Positions 1-10,206 of a stretch of DNA of 64,000 bases are shown piece by piece (positions within the stretch are counted from its first letter, which is position 1; every line of letters begins with the position of its first letter). The notes beneath the pieces are model-generated. The model saw nothing but the letters and a program-made list of their open reading frames with translations. It had not been told where the DNA came from and did not search any database. The position numbers and the translations under genes were made by a program. Source of the DNA: Larix kaempferi (lineage: Eukaryota; Streptophyta; Pinopsida; Pinales; Pinaceae); contig BSBM01000372.1 in the NCBI GenBank assembly GCA_027924585.1, positions 32,668,001-32,732,000 on the forward strand, written 5' to 3'.

Positions 1-72
1 GATGCGCCGCGTGAGTGGCGCTCGATCTTGCTGAGGGCAGCGTTGCTGGCGGACGAGTGGAGGGATGGTGGT

Positions 73-198
73 CGGGATGATCCGGCAGGGCCGGCGGAGA
101 GGAGGATTCATTTACGGGATGATCCAGCGGGGCCGGCAGAGAGGAGATTTCGGGCTCGGCATGATCCGGCAGGGCCAGCGGAGGAGGCGCCAGAGGAG
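73..198. repeat. Three-copy 42-bp tandem repeat
   Basis: Copies start at about 73, 115 and 157. Each carries the core GATGATCC followed by a GC-rich GGCNGGGCC block. One frame reads DPAGPAERR repeated every 14 residues, but there is no other sign of coding. It lies in the 3' part of G1, downstream of the extra RNase H, where Tat-type elements often carry short arrays. Confidence 0.8.
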
Positions 199-396
199 CA
201 TAGGGACCGTGATGATTAGATGATATTGTATCTGCCCCCAAATGCTGATGAGCATATGGGGAAGCACTTTTTTGTACGGCTGATGTATTTTTGTATATTG
301 GGTGCTGAGGGAACCTATGACATGTTTTGATATATATATATATGATGTTGGTATATAGTTGTGTATGCACATGGATGCATTCATTGTCTTTTTGTT

Positions 397-570
397 CGCT
401 CGTGGAGGCATGTTTGATTTTCTGTATGCCCGTGGAGGCACATGTTATGCACGTGGATGCAACATTTTTGATTTTTTGTATATGCCCGTGCAGGCACGTG
501 TTATGCATGTGGATGCTTTTTGTTTATGTTTATATATGCCCGTGGAGGCACATGTTATGCACGCGGATGC
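397..570. repeat. ~55-bp tandem repeat with conserved TATGCCCGTG cores
   Basis: Three clear copies begin at 425, 481 and 535 with TATGCCCGTG, then AGGCAC, GTTATGCA and GGATGC. A diverged fourth (CTCGTGGAGGCATG) is near 399. Spacers are T-rich. It belongs to the untranslated 3' region of G1. The remaining bases 199-396 and 571-579 are AT-rich with no recognisable gene. Confidence 0.75.
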
Positions 571-579
571 ATTATTTGT

Positions 580-1011
580 TTACGATATGATGTGATTAGT
601 GTGCCAGTCCAGAATGTTGTTGGCCATATGGTCTGCTACACTATTGAGGTTTCTTGGGACATGTGTAAATAAAATGGATTCAAACTGTCGAACCATTTGC
701 TTAGTGCGCAAAAACTTTCTGAAAAGACATGGATCGCGTACCTGGTAATCATTGTTGAGCTGGGAAACAAGGAGTTGTGAGTCGAGGAAAACGTTGAGGT
801 GACGTATGCTCAATTGGAGAGCTGCGGCCAAGAGACCGGTCACGGCATCGTATTCAACTTGGTTGTTGGTGGCAGCACCTAAACACACTCTGTCAATGTG
901 GATCAACTCATGTGAAGGGGAATATATTACCCAAGCTGTGGAGGCCAGATTGGGGGACCAACGGATTGCACCATCAGCGAAACCGACGTAGCAGAGTGGA
1001 ACAGGATCCAT
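580..1011 (-). CDS. Second RNase H domain (RVT_3/archaeal-type-like) downstream of integrase
   Basis: An open frame of 143 residues from an ATG. It has the RNase HI fold signature: ADGA near residue 13 (Asp), NNQVEYDA with Glu53, FLDSQLLV with Asp77 and SVADHMA with Asp127, so all four metal-binding acidic residues appear present. The AATNN(Q/V)EY context resembles the RVT_3 family more than the standard Gypsy RNase H next to RT, which G1 also has at 2300-2830. The frame overlaps the integrase C-terminus (927-1011) in another phase, so it was either expressed by a shift or was fused before decay. Dual RNase H elements are known in plant Tat-lineage retrotransposons; the position after integrase is what should be checked. 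It is the only G1 pol enzyme that still looks catalytically complete. Confidence 0.75.
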   Translation of the reverse strand: MDPVPLCYVGFADGAIRWSPNLASTAWVIYSPSHELIHIDRVCLGAATNNQVEYDAVTGLLAAALQLSIRHLNVFLDSQLLVSQLNNDYQVRDPCLFRKFLRTKQMVRQFESILFTHVPRNLNSVADHMANNILDWHTNHIIS

Positions 1012-3025
1012 CTGTGGTCATGCAGAGAAAACAAATATTTAGGTTTTTTGAATTTTTTGTGGAAAAAGAAAATAGTACTGTACAATAATGGACGGTGGTG
1101 TCCATCAGGTTTACTATGGGTAAAACGGTTGAGGTACAAGCCGTTGCGTGGGTTGCGTACGGGGTTGCCTTCTGAATCGGTCAGAATGTATGGGCCCTGT
1201 CCGAGGCAAGTGTGTATAATGTATGGGCCTTGCCACATGGACACAAACTTTCCTTTCCCGGTTTTGTCATGAGCCTGATTGTAGGCGAGGACAAGGTCCC
1301 CTTCAGTAAAAGTTCTTGGGTGGACATGTTTATCATAATTCAGTTTGGATCGGTTCTTGGCTGCTTCCATGGTTTGAAGGGCTGTGCGCCGATCTTCATC
1401 GGCCTGCTCCAGGAGTAGTAAGCGTTGCTCGATTGGGGAAGTGTCCGGTAGGAGTTTAACGACCATTTGTAGGGTTGGGATCTGGCACTCAATGGGGAGG
1501 ACGGATTCGACACCGTGAACTAAGTGGAAAGGGGTAAAACCGGTGGTGGTTTTGGTTGACGTGCGGTATGCCCATAGTGCCGGGAACAACATGTGGTGCC
1601 AATTTGACTTGTGTTTGTCTACAGTGCACTGGAGGATGGTTTTCAAAATTTTGTTGATTGCCTTGACTTGGCCGTTTCCTTGGCGGTAGTAAGCAGAGGA
1701 GAAATGGTGTTCAAATTTCAGTAAAGTTGATAGTTCTCTCTAGACGGTGTCTTCGAAGTGAGAGCCGTGGTCTGAGACGAGTTGCTTTGGCACTCCAAAA
1801 CGAGCGATAACATGGTTGAGAAAAAACCGTGCTGCGGTGTCGGCCTTGCAATTGTAAGTTGGCATGGCCTCCGCCCACTTGGTGAAATAATCTACGGCCA
1901 CAATGATGTGTTTGTGACCGCTGGCTGACGTGGGATTGCAATCGAGGAAATCGATGGCCCATTTGCAGAGTGGTCCGGCAGTGACGACTAGATGAAGGGG
2001 GGCGGGTGGGGTTCTTGCTTTTGGGGCAAAAAGTTGGCAGTTTTTACAATGTTTGACTGCGGTGATGCAATCAGTAAATAATGAAGGCCAAAAGTAACCT
2101 GCGCGGATGATCTTTTGGGCGGTAGCCATGCCGGAGAAATGGCCTCCGTAGGCACCGCTATGGCAATCATTAAGGACTTGTTCTGCCTCGCTATGGGATA
2201 GGCAGCGTCGTAAGATGGTATCAACGCCGCGTCGATAAAGTACATCCCCTAACAAGAGGTATCGGGGGGAGTGGTGTCGTATACGATGGCGTCCGTCACG
2301 ATCGATGTGTGGTCTGAACTTCTGTGTGTGAAGGTATAACAAAATATCACCGTACCATGGGTCATGAGACGAGATGATGAAAATGTGGTCGTCAGTGAGA
2401 TCTGTTTTGATAGCGGGTGATGACGAAGAGGATGGGAGATATGTGATGAGTTGAGCTAGTGCTAGGGCCTTGGTGCTCTTTGGGGTCTTGAAAGTAAGGT
2501 CGTACTCTTGTAGGATAATCACCCATTTAGCTACGCAGCCTTGAAGAAGGCGACGTGTCAAGAGGTAAACCATAGGATTGGAGTTAGCTACGACTGTGGT
2601 GTGGCTTAGGAGAATATAATGTCTTAGCTTTTGTACTGAAAAAACGACGGCGAGGGCCATCTTTTCTTCATGTGGGTATCGGAGGGGTGGGCCGGACAAG
2701 TCTGGCTCACATAGTAGATGACATGCTCTTGGCGAGCAGTATCTTCTTGTACAAGGACTCCAGATACAACATGTTCGGATGCTGAAACATAGAGGATGAA
2801 ATCTTTGGTGAAATATGGAGGAGAAATCAACGGGGCGTTTGTGAGTGCTTTCTTTAAGTCGGTGAAAGCTGTCTCTGCTTGTTGGTCCCATATGAAACGG
2901 GTATGCAGACGTAATAGTCGTAGGAAACCGTGGACCGTTGTGGCATAGTCAGGGACAAAGCGGCGGAGGAAGTTGGACCTCCCTTGTAGACTTTGTAGTT
3001 GTCTTAATGTGCGGGGTGACGGTAA
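927..3025 (-). pseudogene. G1 RNase H and integrase (broken)
   Basis: Reads leftward. RNase H begins near 2830 (SASEHVVSGVLVQED, where the first catalytic Asp of the usual DAS motif is Ser), shifts frame near 2690 and continues with HEEKMALAVVFSVQKLRHY. Integrase follows: an HHCC zinc domain (CHSGAYGGH ... CKNCQ), then the DDE core with WAIDFL, VAVDYFTKWAEAMP and VSDHG. At 1738-1740 a TAG replaces a codon in the core. Past it the frame continues as GNGQVKAIN, where the position normally held by the catalytic Glu is Lys. The C-terminus (to 927) has the GPYII ... DSEGNPV region typical of Gypsy integrase tails. One stop, one shift and two lost catalytic residues make it inactive. Confidence 0.85.
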
Positions 3026-3860
3026 CTATAGAATGGCTTGGACTTTTAAGGGGTCTACAGTGATGCCTTTTTCTGAGATATCAAACCCCAGTAGGCGACC
3101 TGATGTAATGCAAAAGACACACTTGAGAGGGTTCAAGCGGATGTTATATTTCCGACAACGCATGAAAACTTGTCGAAGGTCGTCTAAATGGTCAGATTGC
3201 TTTTTGGATCGAGCTGTGAGGTTGTACAGGTAAACTTTTATGATCTTGTGGAGATCGTGGAAGCAATAAGTCATGGCACGTTGGAAGGTGGCTCCAGCAT
3301 TCTTGATTCCAAAAGGCATGACGCGATAAGCGAAGGTGCCCCATGGGGTGGTGAAATCCGTCTTATATTGATCTTCTTTACGGATTTTTATTTGGTTGTA
3401 TCCGGAGAAACCATCCATAAAAGAAAGGACCTCATGTCCTGCGCATTCATCAATTAGTTGGTCAATGAAAGGTGTGGGGAAGTTGTCATTGGGACAAGCG
3501 AGATTGAGGTCTCGGAAATCAGTACAAATGCGTATAGTGCCCACTTTTTTGTTTACTGGTACTGGGTTTGAAACCCAGGTGGTGTAGGCAATAGGATATA
3601 TGAATCCTGCTTGTTGGAGTTTTTCAATCTCAGCTTTAACGGCTGGGAGTTTGGACGGGTGAATGGGTCGTTGTTTTTGTCAGACAGGAGTCACATTGGG
3701 CCAAGTGTCGATGTGATGTTCCATCGAGGCCAGGAATCTCGGTGTAAGACCAGCCGAAGACATCACGAAACTATTGGAAGAGTTTCTTATATGCCTGAGT
3801 TTCCGCTTGGGTGCAAGATGCACCTAGCGAGATGAGCTCAGGTTTTCCAGGTGTAGTGGA
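3026..3860 (-). pseudogene. G1 reverse transcriptase (catalytically dead)
   Basis: The RT fingers and palm run leftward from about 3790 (FRDVFGWSYTEIPGL, a typical lead-in, directly after a TAG) to 3026. TDFRDLN, the metal-binding Asp in FMDGFSGYNQI, TPWGTFAYRVMPFG and NAGATFQRAM are well kept. The YVDD box instead reads YLYN at about 3230, so both catalytic aspartates are lost. A stop near 3026 ends the palm before the RNase H connection. The motifs match Ty3/Gypsy RT and the FGWSY lead-in is usual in Tat-type elements. Confidence 0.88.
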
Positions 3861-4043
3861 AATGTCGATTTGGATAATAGGGGAAATGTTTGACATGTTC
3901 CCTTCCTCTAAGGCATCAGGGGTAGGAATAGGATCCTGAAACCAGTCGACTTTGGTGGGGAGGAAATATTTGGACTCGACCGCAAACTGGGTAGCTGTGG
4001 TGGAGGAGGACTCTTCTGGGAGGAAGTGTGAACGATGGTGCAT
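3771..4043 (-). pseudogene. G1 protease-RT linker
   Basis: A 90-residue frame between the protease/CCHC frame and RT. It is acidic and includes PLISLGASCTQAETQ-like text (here ELISLGASCTQ) just before the RT lead-in, a position where Tat elements carry a connector peptide. The frame ends in TAG and RT continues in the same phase, so the stop is a probable single-base lesion. No catalytic motif is visible. Confidence 0.6.
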
Positions 4044-4055
4044 GTCTTCCCAGGG

Positions 4056-6160
4056 CTAATCAGGGGCAGTAAGAGCCTCTAAAATTTGCTCATCACTATG
4101 GAAGTAATCAGACCATAAATCGACTTGTTCAGGTTTGTATGTTGTCGAAATCATATAGATGGTGTTAATATCTCCGGATGGGGATGCTACGGGAGGGTAG
4201 ATCTCCTCAATTGTGGGGGGTGCCGTCTCAAGGTAAAAATTATTCATCTCGTAGAGAGCTGCTCTGTAGTCTGGGAGATTAGGACAGTGATGTGAGTAGT
4301 GGCCGTAAATACCACATATGGCACACGGGTCGTTGGTACGCAGTGATTTATCACGAGGCTGAGGGGGGAGTTCTAGTTTGACTACTGGAACGTTGGTGTC
4401 GTCATCAAGCATTTGCATGTGTTCCTGTAATGTGGGTAATTGTGGACATTGGTGGGTTGGATGGCCTAACTCATCACACAACGAGCATTTAGGAGGAGCA
4501 CGAAACACGGGGGGAGGTTTAACTGCTTTGGGAGGAGGTACCGCAGTGTATGGTTGTGGGCCTCTGCCCCCAGTGGGATTGATAAGAGGAGGGGGATTCG
4601 TAGAAGATGAAGGGGTAGTGACACCGGGAGGTGGTTGAGTAGTAGTGACAATGGGTTGCACCGGTTGCAGGACGACATTCGGTGTCGGCGGGGGAACGGG
4701 AGGCGAAATATACCACACGGGTAATCCCAAGGTTAACCCGGGGAGACTAAGGGTAGCCATAACTGGGGCGCTTACTACTCCCGAGGGAGGGAATAGAAAG
4801 GGGATTGTGTGGATGGGTGTAACACCAATGTGACTAGGGACCAATGGTGGTTTAGGTAACAAGGGCAGTTGATTGTTGAGTGGTTGTGTATTATGGGACA
4901 GGGTACATAAGTCAGATACTTTGGGCGCTGGTGACGAGAGTGGAATGGATTGGAATGTAGAAGTCATCGGTGTGTCGGAGTAAAGTCCGGGTCCCACGGA
5001 GGAAACAAACGAGGTAGTTGCACCACAAACAGGTTGTTCAATCATGGGGAGAACATTTTCGGGTGCAGTGGGGGCCTTGGGATCGTAATAGGTGAGTTGG
5101 TCGACCTTGACCATGCGTCCGTCATGGGGGAACATCATGGTACGAAAAACGGATGAGGCAACCGCCCGCATGAAATACATGTAGCTGCGACCAAGTAAGA
5201 GGTTATAATCAAGTTGGGCATTGATGACCTCTATGTCAATGAGCACGGTTTTACCAGCCAGCTGGATGGGGACATTAGTTAACAGACCTTGGGGTTGAGC
5301 CGACCGACCGTCGTAGGCTCGCAACGCAGTGGTGGACTGCTGGAGAGTAGGGGATCCCAACTTCTGCCAAACGAATGTGGACATAACGCATGTAGATGCA
5401 CCTTCATCGATAATGCACCGATGGATGACAAGATTCCGAACGGAAACAGAAACTTGGAATGCTAAAGTGGAAGGTAGGCGTGGTTCGGATTGGTCCGAAT
5501 CAAATGCCATCAGTTGTGAATCATTGGGGTCAATAGCACCAATGGCTGAGAGTAAAGTTTTGCGCTGTGAAGGGCAGTTTTTTAAGACTTCTAAAGCAGA
5601 CATGGCTGCTGGAGACTGGGCTAAGTCGTCTACAATGCTGTAATTCGACGCAGCGCGAGCATTGGGGTTATTGTTGATGCGACGAAGTGGGAAGCGAGGT
5701 GCTTTAGAGGCACCATCGAGTGGAACCGGAGGTATACGTAACGTCTGATCAGTGGGATGAGCGTTAGTGTTTTTGTCGGCGGGAGGGGCTTCAGGGGTGG
5801 ATCCATATTGGTTCCGACGGGTTTGGATGTTGACATCAGCGGATGACATCATTAACAAGTGGTGGGTACCTGAGTCGAACATGGGTTGATCAGGAGCGGC
5901 ATAAGTGATCTGTTGTTGTGGGGGTGCGTTGCCTTGAGGGGGAGCCAACGGCTGAGATTTCACTATGCCTTGGGTTGGTAAGGGGTTTTGTAATACCATG
6001 GGTTGCTGCTGAGGGGGTGGGGGGTTGGGTGGCGCCTGAGGAGCCGCGTGCCCTTGGCGATGGGAATCATCAGTCCAGAGTTGTTGAGCTCGCTCCAAAT
6101 GTGGGCAAGCATGTGTGTAGTGGCCATAGACCCCGCATATAGAACAAGCGTGGTTTGTTC
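4056..6160 (-). CDS. G1 open frame: CCHC, retropepsin, then two more CCHC knuckles
   Basis: One uninterrupted frame of about 700 codons. The upstream start is uncertain because the frame enters from gag by a shift near 6170. Its first recognisable unit is a zinc knuckle at about 6117-6155 (CSICGVYGHYTHAC, CX2CX4HX4C). A Pro/Gln-rich stretch follows, then a retropepsin-like domain. Counting from the in-frame TTG codon at 6098, the protease active site DEGAST is at residues 231-236 (Asp231 kept, Glu in place of the usual Ser/Thr) and the flap-end NLLLGRSYM is near 299-307. After a long Pro-rich linker come two further knuckles, C538-C541-H546-C551 and C592-C595-H600-C605. The third nearly repeats the first. 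Knuckles downstream of the protease are unusual; standard gag-pol has CCHC before PR only. Confidence 0.8.
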
Positions 6161-7875
6161 TGAGGTTATTGTTTTAGGCTGCTTGGGATGATGATCTGGA
6201 TTCTGGTTGGGAGGAGCAGCGTTGTTATTATGTGGAGGATTGGTAGGTGGTGGACCTGGATGATGTTGTTGGTTGTTGCCGCGGTTACGTCCTCTTCCAC
6301 ATTTTTGTTGTCCACCCTGGTTGCATTGGTTATTTTGATGTTGGGGCTGATTGTGTTGTGTGTACGCTTTCCCTTGAGCAGCGGGAGGATTTTGGTTTGC
6401 CACAGGTGCGGGAGCAGGTTGCGGTGGATAATAAGCTGGTGGGGCTGGAGGTGGTCCAGTTACCTGCTGGGGTTGTTGGTAACCCTGAGCTATTGGAGGT
6501 GTTGGGTTAGCTGTTGCAGCTTGCTGTGGGTAATACACTGGTTGTGGCGGGAACGGAATTGGGTTCTGGGTAGCCGGTTGGCTATAGTATGTGGGTGGTA
6601 CATATGCCGATGGATCTTTCCCATAGCAATGTTGTGGACAAGAGGGTCCATGAATGTGATGAGTCTGATTCGTTGGAGCGTAGGAAGTTGTCGCTCCAGA
6701 ATTAGATGTAGCCTAGAGAGGTCTGGGGCATTTATGGTGCTCACCATGCTAAAAGGTTTAATTTGTGGTGTAACCTCGCCAATAATACCATCGGCGGCAT
6801 GTGATGCCACCGGCGCGTCACCGCGTGAAGAATCGCCTCGTGGGGCGTTTGGTATGATGGTGTAGAGATATCCTGATTGAGCATAAATTAGGTCGAATTG
6901 CTGAGCTTTTAGGATAGCTTCTTCCTCTGACTGGGGTCGTTCGGAAGCGACGTCTTTTGCTATGAGGGGTAGGAGTGATTTAAGAAACCAGTCCAAAAAT
7001 ATACTGTCATCCAGTTTAATCTTACAGAGGCTACGACGCGTGCGCCACTCATGGATGTGGTCCGTGATGTGGGTAGCTGTGTTTTGTCTGCAAGACAACA
7101 GTATTTCAACTCCTGCATCGTAACGTACAGGTAGCTGAAAAAACTGAAGGAAAGTGGAGGCGAGAGATGTAAAAGTATTGTGGGTACCATGTGGTTGTTC
7201 GATGTACCACTTGGCTGCAGAGCCAGTGAACGTTCGTTGTAATAGTCTTAGACGAATGGAGTCATCCACTATGGAGTTAGATGAACACCATAGGTGGAAA
7301 GACATTATGTGGTTTTGAGGGTCCTCCCTAGGTTTTCATTCAAAATTGGGTATGTCCGAGGGGAGATTTGTAGGCATGGGTGGCCATGTAGGGTTGTGTC
7401 TGATAGGATCGTTGGTTAGCCTAGCTAAGTCTGGTAAGTTCAGACTAGCCATGTAAGGTAAACTAGCAAATGGGTGTGGCGTAGTGACTGGGACATAACT
7501 ATTCATGGTGTCATTATGTAGTGCTCCAGTAGCCCCTAAGGGTATGCTAGGTATTGAAGGTATGTGTCCTCCAACTGCTGTGGTTTGGTATGGGCCAGCG
7601 TTTCCAAGTGCATCATGGGTTACACTAGGGATAGGAATAGTGCCAGGAATTTCTGGGATCTGGGTTGTGGTAATGAGAGGGGGTGTGACCCCTATGTTTG
7701 GCATACCCATAATAGGAGGTAGTCCTATGTTGGGCATTCCTAAAGGTGGAGTGTCCCCCACATTAGGCATGCCTAGAGGGGTTGTTGTTACCATGGGTGG
7801 CACAGTAGTGGAAGGGTTTGTGGATGTATCTCCAATAGTACTTGTAAAAAGTGGGTCGTATTGTGTTCCAGCCAT
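5963..7875 (-). pseudogene. G1 gag (nonsense and frameshifted)
   Basis: The N-terminal part (7875-7336) is rich in Gly-Met-Pro with repeated GMPNIG-like units. A TGA at about 7336 separates it from the gag core (to 6490), which holds the retrotransposon gag fold signature: RLRLLQRTFTGSAAKWY, then LASTFLQFF and ILKAQQFDLIY. Near 6700 the phase changes and continues as a Pro/Gln/Asn-rich tail (6538-5963: YYPQQAATANPTPP, then GRGRNRGNNQ, a basic RNA-binding-like patch). A second phase change near 6170 leads into the first zinc knuckle. The TGA sits inside otherwise collinear text. The shift at 6170 falls at an AAAAC run, so it could be decay or programmed; I cannot tell. Confidence 0.8.
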
Positions 7876-8222
7876 GAGGTTGGTTGGTGATAATTCAGTA
7901 GGGTTTTCGGATTCAGCCTCAGAATCTAATGTGAAGTGAGGCGTGTCAGAATCGGATGACTGTATGTTTGGCCGATGACGTGTCGAGTCAAGGGATAAGG
8001 CTCGACGTCGGTGACGTGGAGATCCAAGTAGACTGAACTCTGGGGGTTCACCCTGAAGACGACGAGATCGTCTAAAATGCTCAATGGTGAGAAATATGTT
8101 TTTTGTTCAAAAATTTTCAGTGTAAGGTGGTGATGTAAAAAACTCGAAACCGTAATGCAACAATGAGTGCAAAAAGGGGAGTGAAAATAAAGGCTCTCAG
8201 GCCAAAAATCAACCTCAAAAAG
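7876..8222 (-). other. G1 leader just upstream of gag
   Basis: Open reading on the minus strand exists (8225-7926) but has no recognisable domain and codon content typical of UTR. Treated as leader or an extended gag N-terminus; not resolved. Confidence 0.4.
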
Positions 8223-8254
8223 CACTTATTATAGCAGCTGTGCTATAATAAGTG
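8223..8254. other. Perfect 14-bp inverted repeat with a 4-nt loop
   Basis: CACTTATTATAGCA, loop GCTG, then TGCTATAATAAGTG: a perfect hairpin in the leader of G1 between PBS and gag. Its place suggests an RNA element (packaging, dimerisation or translation control), but that is inference. It is not next to a terminator-like T run on the minus strand. Confidence 0.9.
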
Positions 8255-9769
8255 GAGGGATGCAACAAAAATGGTCAGAATACCAACAGTCGAACAGTTT
8301 CTAGAAAAAAGAGGTGATACTAGACCAAAGGTGGGTAATGTATCATGCAAACACCTAACTAGAAGTATTGTGAGTCGACAAACGATATCCTCTGCAAGGT
8401 GATGAAATCCAAGTCAGACGATAGAGAGTGTTGAATCAACGGCTAGATCTCCCCCTACCGGGAGGGAAACCGGGTAGGCAATCCTAAAGAGTGGCAACTA
8501 GGATACCCTATTCATGACACGTCCAGAAAAGGTGAATCTGCCGTTTGGTCCTTTTACCGCAGTATCCCCATACAAGGATACCCCGAGAGCTGCGAGAGGT
8601 AGCCTTCGGTTACTGAATGGATTGCAGTATTCCACTTAGGCCTCCGTAACAACTCTGGCGACTTCAACCCTCCTAGGGGAGAGGCCTTCCGATAAACTGG
8701 TTGTGACCGTGCCAAAAAATACTGGGGGATTTTGGTTCCCTAATGGACAACAACTATGTCTCAAATGTAATAACTGAGGGGTGTTATTGGAACACCTATC
8801 CCCTCAATTCTACCTAACTACAAAATTCTTTTAAGTGCTCCCCAAGTGGGGTTAAAAGTTGGTTGAGTTTAAGGTAAATTTTAAGGCTCAGTTTAAATTA
8901 GTGGCAGCGTGGGTGCAAGTGTGGTTTTTAAACTGAAATTGATTTGCCTCGCTTGGGCGATTTTACAAATGAAAGAAAAATACGCTTCCAGTTTTGCAAA
9001 AAATAAAGGCGTTTTGGAAATGTAAATGCTTGAAAAAACTATTCAAAAATAATGGATCTTTGAAATAATTTAAAGGGAAGCAAATAGCATGAATATTCAA
9101 GAAATAAATGGATCTCTTAAAAACTGCTTGTGCAAAGTATTGAGCAAATAAACAGTAAAAACTTTGATCTAGCTAAAATGCAGAAAAATCTCTCTTTCAA
9201 TTTTTGAAAATTTTTAAAAAGACTTTTTAAATGAGCATTCTAAATAGTAAAAAATTTCTATGGCTGTAAAAAATGCAGGAATTTTAATACTGTAAAATGT
9301 GCTAAATGGGCATAAAATACAGCAAAAAATATTTTTCAAAAAATTGGCCGAATTGAAAAAACTTGCATCGTGGGTTTCTGGAAAACAACCGAGATGGGCC
9401 GCGCGGATTTCGGCCGCGAAGCCGCGATGTGCAGCGCGGATTCCTGTCACACAGTCGCGATGGGCAGCGCGGTTTTCAGCCGCGATGTGCAGCGCGGAAA
9501 TTGGCCGCGAAGCCGCGCGGAAAAAAGTCGAAAAGTCGCGATGAGCCGCGCGACTGTCAGGAAAAAAACCGCGAGGCGAATGCCGGAAACGGACGCCGAA
9601 AAATGAACTCGAAAATGGAAATTTCGAGCTGTTAATGGCAATAGAAAGGTCCAAGATACAGAACAGCAATGGATCTGCTGTCTAGGATGGCAGATCTATG
9701 AATTAAACTGATTTAAACTAACAAAAACTAAGATCTAATGTAAGAAATTGAGATCTAAGAATTCGAAGC
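8255..9769 (-). other. G1 untranslated leader
   Basis: About 1.5 kb between the PBS and the hairpin with no convincing protein. It contains a compact GC-richer part at 8440-8720 with several short inverted pairs (for example CCCCTACCGGGAGGG), then AT-rich sequence. Long leaders are normal in Tat/Ogre elements. Confidence 0.6.
9395..9560. repeat. CpG-dense patch with repeated GCAGCGCGG / GCCGCG units
   Basis: Short units around CGCGATGTGCAGCGCGGA and GGCCGCGAAGCCGCG recur several times inside an otherwise AT-rich leader. Open frames cross it on both strands because stops are rare in such composition; none has a domain. Confidence 0.75.
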
Positions 9770-9783
9770 CAGCGGAGTCGCCA
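9770..9783 (-). promoter_or_regulatory. Primer binding site, tRNA-Arg
   Basis: On the minus strand it reads TGGCGACTCCGCTG, complementary to the 3' end of plant tRNA-Arg(ACG) including CCA. It lies 5 nt from the LTR end at 9789. Ogre-type elements are known to use tRNA-Arg. Confidence 0.8.
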
Positions 9784-9788
9784 AAAAC

Positions 9789-10206
9789 TGTTGGCTTGGT
9801 TTTGCAACCAAGCTTAGTGCAATGGGAACCTGCTAACTAGTAGCAGCAGTTTCAATAGAAATAAATAACAAACTACTTTAAACTACATTAACCATGGATC
9901 TATGTGAAATAAATAAACAAACAATGGAAATATTATTGAAAAACAAAACAATTGACAATATGTAAAAAACGATTTTGTATTAAGAATAGGGGCAAGCAAG
10001 TGCTTGCAATAGTAATACCTCCAAGTGGTGAAGATTGTTGAGCAACTTCCAAGGTGAGTAGCTCCAAGCTCCAAAGGTCTCTTCTCCAAGATAGCTACAA
10101 TGGTCAAAATCTCATGGGAGATTTTGACAGCATGAGGATAGGAAGATGGATGGATGGAAAGTGAGGAGCCCCTACCACCTTTTTATAGTTTTTGGTGGTG
10201 GGGAAT
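9789..10206 (-). repeat. G1 5' LTR, promoter-proximal/R-U5 part
   Basis: Starts TGTTGG on the plus strand and stops at the Copia-A target site GGAAT (10202-10206). Contains TATAAAA on the minus strand at 10181-10187, so transcription would begin at about 10150. With the outer piece the LTR is about 725 bp. Confidence 0.8.
10181..10187 (-). promoter_or_regulatory. TATA box of the G1 LTR
   Basis: Minus-strand ACTATAAAAAGG. It lies about 20 bp from the Copia-A junction, so upstream U3 sequence is now 7 kb away. Confidence 0.65.

Noticed and set aside
28-219. Frame with DPAGPAERR repeats
   Set aside because: Produced by the 42-bp repeat in the 3' region of G1; starts at TTG and has no other support.
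6188-6865. 225-aa plus-strand frame rich in Trp/Leu/Val
   Set aside because: Antisense to gag; its hydrophobic look comes from the reverse complement of Pro/Gln/Asn codons.
9299-9669. Several overlapping frames over the CpG-rich patch
   Set aside because: Stops are rare in such composition; both strands are open and no domain is seen.
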